This document shows, in pieces, positions 58,333-64,000 of a stretch of DNA of 64,000 bases; within the stretch, counting starts at the first letter, position 1, and each line of letters begins with the position of its first letter. Source of the stretch: Fallopia convolvulus (lineage: Eukaryota; Streptophyta; Magnoliopsida; Caryophyllales; Polygonaceae); contig OZ024734.1 of the NCBI GenBank assembly GCA_964016875.1, positions 51,628,622 through 51,692,621 on the forward strand, written 5' to 3'. A program made the translations under genes and the position numbers. The notes under the pieces were generated by a model that saw nothing but the letters and a program-made list of their open reading frames with translations, was not told the DNA's origin and ran no database searches.

Positions 58333-59114
58333 ACGTCAAGCTAATGACGTTAAACAAGCGCTTCTTGGGAGGCAACCTAAGCTTTAAGTTTAGTTTTTGT
58401 TTTCGGTATGTTTTTGTTTTGTTTCGGTTTGTTTTTGTTCTTAGTTTTAGGCAAAGTTGGGACATAGGTACACGCAGTCCGAGGAAACCAAGGCGCCCCC
58501 GCGCTCATAGTACCACCACCAACACCTGAGGAGTAGATTCTTGAGTATGTCAAGCTCTTATGACGAGGTTAGTTTCTTTTTCTCTTATCTTTTCTTTTAC
58601 TTTGGGGACAAAGTAAAGTTTAAGCATGGGAAAAGGGGATTCTTTATTTTGTCATAAGTGCTTAGTTGTAGTTAGATCATGTAGTTGCATTTGCATGTTT
58701 ATATTTTTGCTTGCATTGGTTAAAAATTTTGAAAAAAAAAATGAAAAAAAAATCAGAAATTTGAAAAAATACAAAAATATTGCATTTAGGTTCTTATTCC
58801 CCTATTGTTTGTTTCCTCTTGTGTTTCTATGTTAAGTATAAGTCCTAACCCATGATTTGCATGATATGCTGAAGTTGATATGATATGAGCATGATCATTG
58901 ATTAATTACCTTGATTATAGGATGGAGCATGTATTTAGCTTAAGTATTTGATTCATTCTGAAGTTCTAGACAACAATTAGCCTTGTGAGATATTTTTGGC
59001 CTTTCATGATATATTTGTTCTCTATATTTCTTGAGTGTATCACCATGACTATCTAGCTCTAGAACTTGCGTTATGACTCTTTGTCCAGACTGCTTATATG
59101 ATTCAATGCATAGC
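58333..59114 (+). other. 3' non-coding region of element H
   Basis: Contains the post-pol landmark and a T/A-rich stretch, with a purine stretch near 58626 (CATGGGAAAAGGGG). No gene. Confidence 0.6.
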
Positions 59115-60252
59115 TGATGAGGTAATTTCGGTGGTCGTTATACCTATCAAAGAATCCTAACTTAACCAACTCAGTAGAGCGGTAAGTAAGGGTCGATCCC
59201 ACAGAGACTCGTATAAATGTGTTATTGCTTAAGTGCCAAGTAACGAATATGGGGGGTTTGTGATTGTAAATTCTAATCTAATATGCAAAATAGAAAACTA
59301 TCTAAGAATGCAAAAGATGGTTTTAATCAAATAAGAGACAAGCGTGTTCAACTAGTTAAATCCATCATAGATATGCTTATTGATCATTGATTCTTTCGAT
59401 TCTCAATTCCCTTGAATAATCTACCGTGGATTATTATCCAAAACTTTATATTTGGTTGAAAGAGCTAACAGTCTGGACAACCTTAATCATCTAAAAACCT
59501 AGAACAACGCCTAGATTCAATTAAACGACAGCTTTAAGTCCAAAGTATCGATAGAAACAAATACCCAACGCAAACAGCTAATCAAGTTATTTGTGGTTTA
59601 TTCCCTCTACAACTGAATAGCCCGAACGGGTCCAAACAATTATAGTTGCTACTTTATCTAATCAATCCCGAACGGGACTTGATCAGATTAGTTGTAAATT
59701 AACCTAGAAATTCTATTAGGTAGCTAATATAACAAAACCCTAGAATAATTCTGATTCAATTAAGCACAGGGAATAAAACCTATTCAAGTTGATGAAAATC
59801 AATCAAACCTCACAACATTATGCAATCTATGATTTCAATAACTAGTCAAACACAAAGAGAAATTAGCAATGCATAATTAGAATAAAATCAAACTTACAAG
59901 AGGTTCAAAGATTGCTCCTTTGAGAAAACTCTCTCCAAAGAAACCCTAGCCTCCAAAGTTCAACAAAACGTTCATGAAAATAAAACTAACATAAAGTATT
60001 TATATGTCTCTAAAAATATCCCTCAAACTCTATCTTAAACACATATACTCTCGGAAATCATAAGCCCATAAGATCAAATACCAAAGCCCAAAACCAAATC
60101 TTGGCCCAAACTCTTGTCTGTGGAAAGCGCCAGATTGCGCGGCTTGGCCCAACATTGCGCGGCCGCGCAATTGCATCCCCGCGCAATTGGCACTCAGTTG
60201 AGATTGCTCGGGCAGATTGCGCGGCAATTGGCATCCCCGCGCAATTGGCATC
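59115..60252 (-). repeat. 3' LTR of element G, truncated at the U3 end
   Basis: Minus-strand end ...CCTCATCA at 59115, homologous to element B's LTR up to the GC cluster (60129-60252), where it breaks off about 280 bp short of the U3 start and joins pol directly. The left flank 5-mer is ATAGC (59110-59114); its partner is outside the window. Confidence 0.85.
60129..60252 (-). repeat. Family-B/G GC cluster at a deletion junction
   Basis: Six variants of ATTGCGCGG/CCGCGCAATTGG, including ATTGCGCGGCCGCGCAATTG. The deletion that removed integrase, ORF-1 and U3 ends here. Confidence 0.75.
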
Positions 60253-61781
60253 TCATTATCCGGGATACATCGTCGGATTACCTGATCAGCGCAGTGTTTC
60301 CACAAATATGGATCATTCCAGACGTAGTATCTTGCTTCACTTCTTAACTTATCCTTCTGAGCTTTTGTAAAAGTTGGTGGAAATTCACCTGTAACCAGGA
60401 AATTAACCAAGTGTGCATACCAAGGTTTTACAACATTAATAGCAAACAAAGTCTCATCTGAAAATTCCTCCTGAATGGGTGAACTTGTTGGCCTCTTCTG
60501 TTCTTCCATCACCAGACAACTCAAATGATCAACAACTACATTCTCAGCCCCCTTTTTATCTTTTATCTCAATGTTGAATTCACTCAACAATAAGATCGAC
60601 CTGATTAACCTGGGCTTGGCCTCCTTTTTTGTTAACAGATAGCGGAGTGCTGCATGATCTGTATAAACAATCACTCTTGTTCCCAGCAAGTAAGAGCGAA
60701 ATTTCTCCAATGCAAACACAACTGCTAGGAGCTCCTTTTCTGTGGTGTAGTAGTTCCTTTGAGCCTCATTTAATGTCATAGAGGCGTAGTGAATCACATG
60801 AGACGCCTTGCCCTTCTTCTGTCCCAAAACAGCCCCCACTGCATAATCACTGGCATCACACATGATCTCAAAAGGGAGAGACCAATCTAGGGCTTGAATA
60901 ATGGGAGCTGTGGTGAGGCGGAGTTTTAGCTCATCAAACGCCGTCTTGCATGCATCACCAAACTCAAATTCTGCTTCCTTCTTCAACAACTCACATAAGG
61001 GGGAGGCAATTTTGGAGAAGTCTCTGATAAACCTGCGGTAAAATCCTGCATGGCCTAAAAAAGAACGAACTTCACGCACATTAGTAGGATAAAGCAAAGA
61101 TTGAATTACTTCAACCTTAGCCTTATCGACCTCAATTCCCCTAGAAGACACTACATGGCCTAATACTATACCTTGTTCTACCATAAAATGACATTTTTCA
61201 GAGTTGAGAACAAGATTAGTATCTTCACATCTTGTAAGCACTAGTGTCAAATGAGTTAAACATGAATCAAAATCATCCCCATGGACGGTGAAATCATCCA
61301 TAAATACCTCAATAAATTTTTCTATGTACTCAGAAAAGATACTAACCATACACCGTTGGAATGTAGCTGGGGCATTGCACAGTCCAAAAGGCATCCTTCG
61401 GTATGCAAATGTGCCAAAAGGACAAGTGAATGTTGTCTTTTCCTGATCCTCTGGTGCTATGGCTACCTGAAAATATCCAGAATATCCATCCAAGAAACAA
61501 TGGAATGAACGACCGGCAAGTCGTTCCAACATCTGGTCAATAAAAGGTAATGGGAAATGGTCCTTCCGGGTTATCGCATTCAGCTTGCGATAATCAATAC
61601 ACACCCGCCACCCGGTCTGGACTCTGGTGGGAATGAGATCACCCTTGTGATTCTCAACCACTGTGATACCACCCTTTTTAGGGACAACCTGAGTTGGGCT
61701 GAGCCATTTGCTATCGGAAATAGGAAAGATCATACCTTCCTGAAGGAGCTTCAGCACCTCCTTCTTCACCACCTCCATCAT
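60253..61781 (-). pseudogene. pol of element G: RT and RNase H, integrase deleted
   Basis: RT: VCIDYRKLNAITRKDHFPLP, FGLCNAPATFQRCM and the active site EVFMDDFTVHG, all intact. RNase H: MCDASDYAVGAVLGQ, TTEKELLAVVFALEKFRSYL and YTDHAALRYLL, with the Asp and Glu residues present. The frame ends within the integrase N-terminus (YYVWNDPYLWKHCADQVIRR, then CIPDNEM) and reads on into LTR sequence at about 60252. The integrase finger, core and C-terminus are gone. A one-base frameshift at 61778-61790 separates it from the protease frame. Confidence 0.9.
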
Positions 61782-64000
61782 GGGGGATTCAGTCTTCTTT
61801 GGGGCTGTCTAGACGGTGTAGCTTCATCTTCTAATAGAATCCGATGCATACATGTTGAGGGACTAATCCCTTTAATGTCTGCAATGGTCCATCCTATGGC
61901 CGTCTTGTGCTCCTTCAGAACTGCCACTAATCTTCCTTCTTGCTCATTGCTAAGCTTGTTGGATATAATTATTTTCAAAGTGTCCCCTTCACCTAAGAAA
62001 GCATACTTGAGATGATCTGGAAGTTGCTTCAATTCTACCATTGGTGCCTGCACAATAGATGGCAAAAGCTTCTCGCTTGGCAAGGTTAGTGGTATGGGCT
62101 TTGAGCCCGGTGGCATAAGCGGACGCTCAAAGTGAGCATTCAAATCTGCCACCACTTCCTGCAGGTCAGTCTTTAATTCCAAATCCGAAGTTTTATTCAT
62201 AATAGCATTTTCCAAAGTGGATTTCAAAGCTTCAGATTCATGCATGTTGAAAAATTCTTGAGCAAGTGGCTCTACTACATCAACTAAGCACAGTGAGGAA
62301 TCTTCGGGAGGGTATTTCATTGCATCATAAATATTATAATCTACCCTTTCCCCGTCGAATTCCATAGTAAGAGAACCACTACAGACATCAATCTTAGTTT
62401 TAGCTGTTTTCAAAAAAAGTCTACCTAGCAAAATAGGTGCAGCATGCTTATCATGGTCCATATCTAAGACATAGAAATCAGCAGGAAATATCAGATTATC
62501 AACCATTACAAGCACATCTTCAACTATTCCTTTAGGATAAGCATTTGACCTATCAGCTAACTGTATCACAACACCAGTTTCTTGCAGAGGACCCAATTCA
62601 AGCATCTTGTACACAGAGTAAGGTAAAACATAATTGAAGCACCTAGATATAGCATGGCTTTATCAATTTCTGTATCACCAATAATGCAGGGAATAGTGAA
62701 CATGCCAGGGTCACCACATTTCTGAGGCATACGCCTTTGAAACACAGCTGACACATGTTCACTTACAGGGATTTTCTGTTTCCCTTTTAGCTTTTGAGTT
62801 CTTTTTATGTTGCACAATTCTTTCAAAAACTTAGCATATCTAGGAATGCTTTTAATTAGTTTAAGTAAAGGAATGTTTACCTCACACATACTGAATGTCT
62901 CGAACAATTCCTTATCGTTCTCCAGCTTTCGGGTCTCTTTTAATGCCTCTGGGAAGGGTGGAACCGGTGCATAAGAATTCAGAGGGGTTTTAGACAAATC
63001 ATCATTGACGTCCAGATTGCTCGGGATCACCTCCGATTGCGCGGCCGCGCTTTCAGCAGCCAAGTCGCGCAATCCTGACTGAGACGTCATTGCGCGGCTT
63101 GGCAATTGCGCGGCCGCGCTTTCTAGCGTCTCGTCCCCGTGCAATCCCAACTGGGACTATATTGCGCGGGGTGGCAATTGCTCGGCCGCGCTTTTAGCAG
63201 GCTGGCCGAGCAATTCGTCCCCGAATGAATTACTTGGAATCTCATCTGTCAGCTCGAGTTTTTCTTCTGTTTCGCCCTTAGCTTCTTCTTTTATACCCCT
63301 TCTGATTGGTATGTGCCCGTCCCTGGGCTCTACTTGAAGCTCTCGTCCACTCCTCAGAGTAATAGCATTGACATTCTGTTTCGGATTGAGCTCGGTCTGA
63401 GATGGCAACTTACTTGAATCTTTAGCTTCCAGTTTGCCTACAACATTGGCAATTTGACTGACTTGAGTCTCTAGATTGTGGATGCTAGACTTGGTCTCTT
63501 GTTGAAATTGGCTCATTAAGCCTTGCATTGTAGTCACAGTCTGTGCAAGAGTCCGAATCATATCTTCAGTAGACATGGCATTCCGGTTGGCCCCCTGAGG
63601 ACGGGGTTGAAAAGGTGGCTTATATGAAGCTTGGCCACCCTGCTGATTGAATTGCTGATTGTTTGAATTTCCGTACCTCAGATTAAGATGATCCCTCCAA
63701 CCTGGATTGTAGGTGTTGGAGAAGGGGTCATACCTCGGCCTAGGTGGTCCATAGCCTCCCAATGCATTCACCTCAGCGTTTTGATCTTGAAGTGTAGGGC
63801 ATGAATCAGTGAGATGCATGGTATCAAAACAAATCTCACATGATTTCACCTGCCATCTACCACCTTGCTGCAACAGCTGCTTCATCATCATTTTCAATTC
63901 AGTGACTTCATCTTGGATTCTTGTATTAGCCACCACTGAATTTGCAGCTCTCGAGCTAGTCTCTTTTTTGAACTATCTTGTGCCTCAGACAGTTGTGTAA
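61778..64000 (-). pseudogene. gag-protease of element G, runs off the window
   Basis: Gag C-terminal part from about 63936 down: CCHC knuckle CEICFDTMHLTDSC, a Pro/Arg/Gln linker (YGPPRPRYDPFSNTYNPGWR) and coiled coil, then TAG at 63157-63159 inside the GC cluster (63009-63222). In the same frame the protease follows (NSYAPVPPFPEALKETRK, YAKFLKELCNIKRTQK). The active site reads KAMLYLGAS, with Tyr (62647-62649) where elements A and B have the catalytic Asp. A frameshift near 62630 leads to the frame 62614-61778 (LGPLQETGVVIQLADRSNAY, APILLGRLFLKTAKTKIDV). Gag upstream of 63936 also shows a frame break. Confidence 0.87.
63009..63222 (-). repeat. Family-B/G GC cluster in the gag-protease linker of G
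   Basis: Eight or more variants of GATTGCGCGGCCGCGC and CCGAGCAATT with CCCAACTGGGA links. Same site as 35641-35757 in element B. Confidence 0.75.

Larger units (their letters stand above)
56118..59114 (+). mobile_element. Element H: gag-only Athila-like derivative
   Basis: LTR, PBS, shortened gag, the TTCTTGGGAGGCAACCTAAG landmark (58364-58383) and a 3' non-coding region that matches element B's in reverse (58570-59114 against 31800-32340). Protease, pol and ORF-1 are absent. It is cut at 59114 by element G; its 3' LTR would lie beyond the window. It is related to B and G, so probably moved by their relatives. Confidence 0.7.
59115..64000 (-). mobile_element. Element G: Athila-like, integrase-less, partial in window
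   Basis: The 3' LTR, RT-RNase H, protease and most of gag are visible; the 5' LTR lies beyond 64000. LTR, gag and GC words place it with B. It is nested in element H. Confidence 0.88.

Overview
The window is nuclear DNA from a flowering plant, most likely a eudicot. It is AT-rich, packed with nested LTR retrotransposons (Ty3/gypsy Athila- and Tat-type, a probable chromovirus, and Ty1/copia), with some MITEs and LINE fragments. I see one intact host gene: a five-exon, minus-strand ABCG half-transporter closely resembling the cytokinin exporter ABCG14 (39964-44321). The species cannot be named from the sequence.

Layout. 1-2199: ATTCAT-rich AT sequence, a 395-bp MULE-like MITE with a 9-bp duplication, and a possible LTR remnant. 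2200-5520: decayed gag-protease of a Tat-type element (F). 5521-8700: non-coding, with a 175-bp hAT-type MITE carrying a perfect 8-bp duplication, a larger decayed inverted-repeat element and two microsatellites. 8701-20046: Athila-like element A, mostly minus strand (5' LTR, PBS, gag-pro, RT, integrase, ORF-1). Its far end is not a normal 3' LTR but an inverted LTR fused to a complete CCA-tailed tRNA-Asp copy. 20047-21418: LTR-like block E.

21846-39649: a nested stack. An old copia LTR (D) is split by copia element C (TSD AACTT). C is itself split by a probable chromovirus solo LTR (J) inside its RT and by Athila-like element B (TSD TAGAT) inside its gag. B keeps gag, protease and ORF-1 but has no polymerase, although its two LTRs are about 99% identical. 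39650-46256: the ABCG14-like gene and its upstream DNA, which holds three separate tandem duplications. 46257-51919: intergenic DNA with two LINE pieces. 51920-56117: 5' half of a copia element (I), cut by H, a gag-only relative of B (to 59114). H is cut by G, an Athila-like element (59115 to the window end) with RT and RNase H but without integrase.

The most unusual signal is shared by the Ty3 elements. Each family carries its own short GC-rich palindromic word, repeated in clusters at comparable places: LTR, gag-protease linker, spacer before ORF-1. A uses GGTCG-N4-CGACC pairs, B and G use ATTGCGCGGCCGCGCAAT-type words, and F uses CGACCGCGG-type words. One cluster differs by exactly one unit between the two LTRs of A. 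The second notable signal is the LTR-PBS-tRNA junction, which looks like a fossil of a reverse-transcription intermediate.
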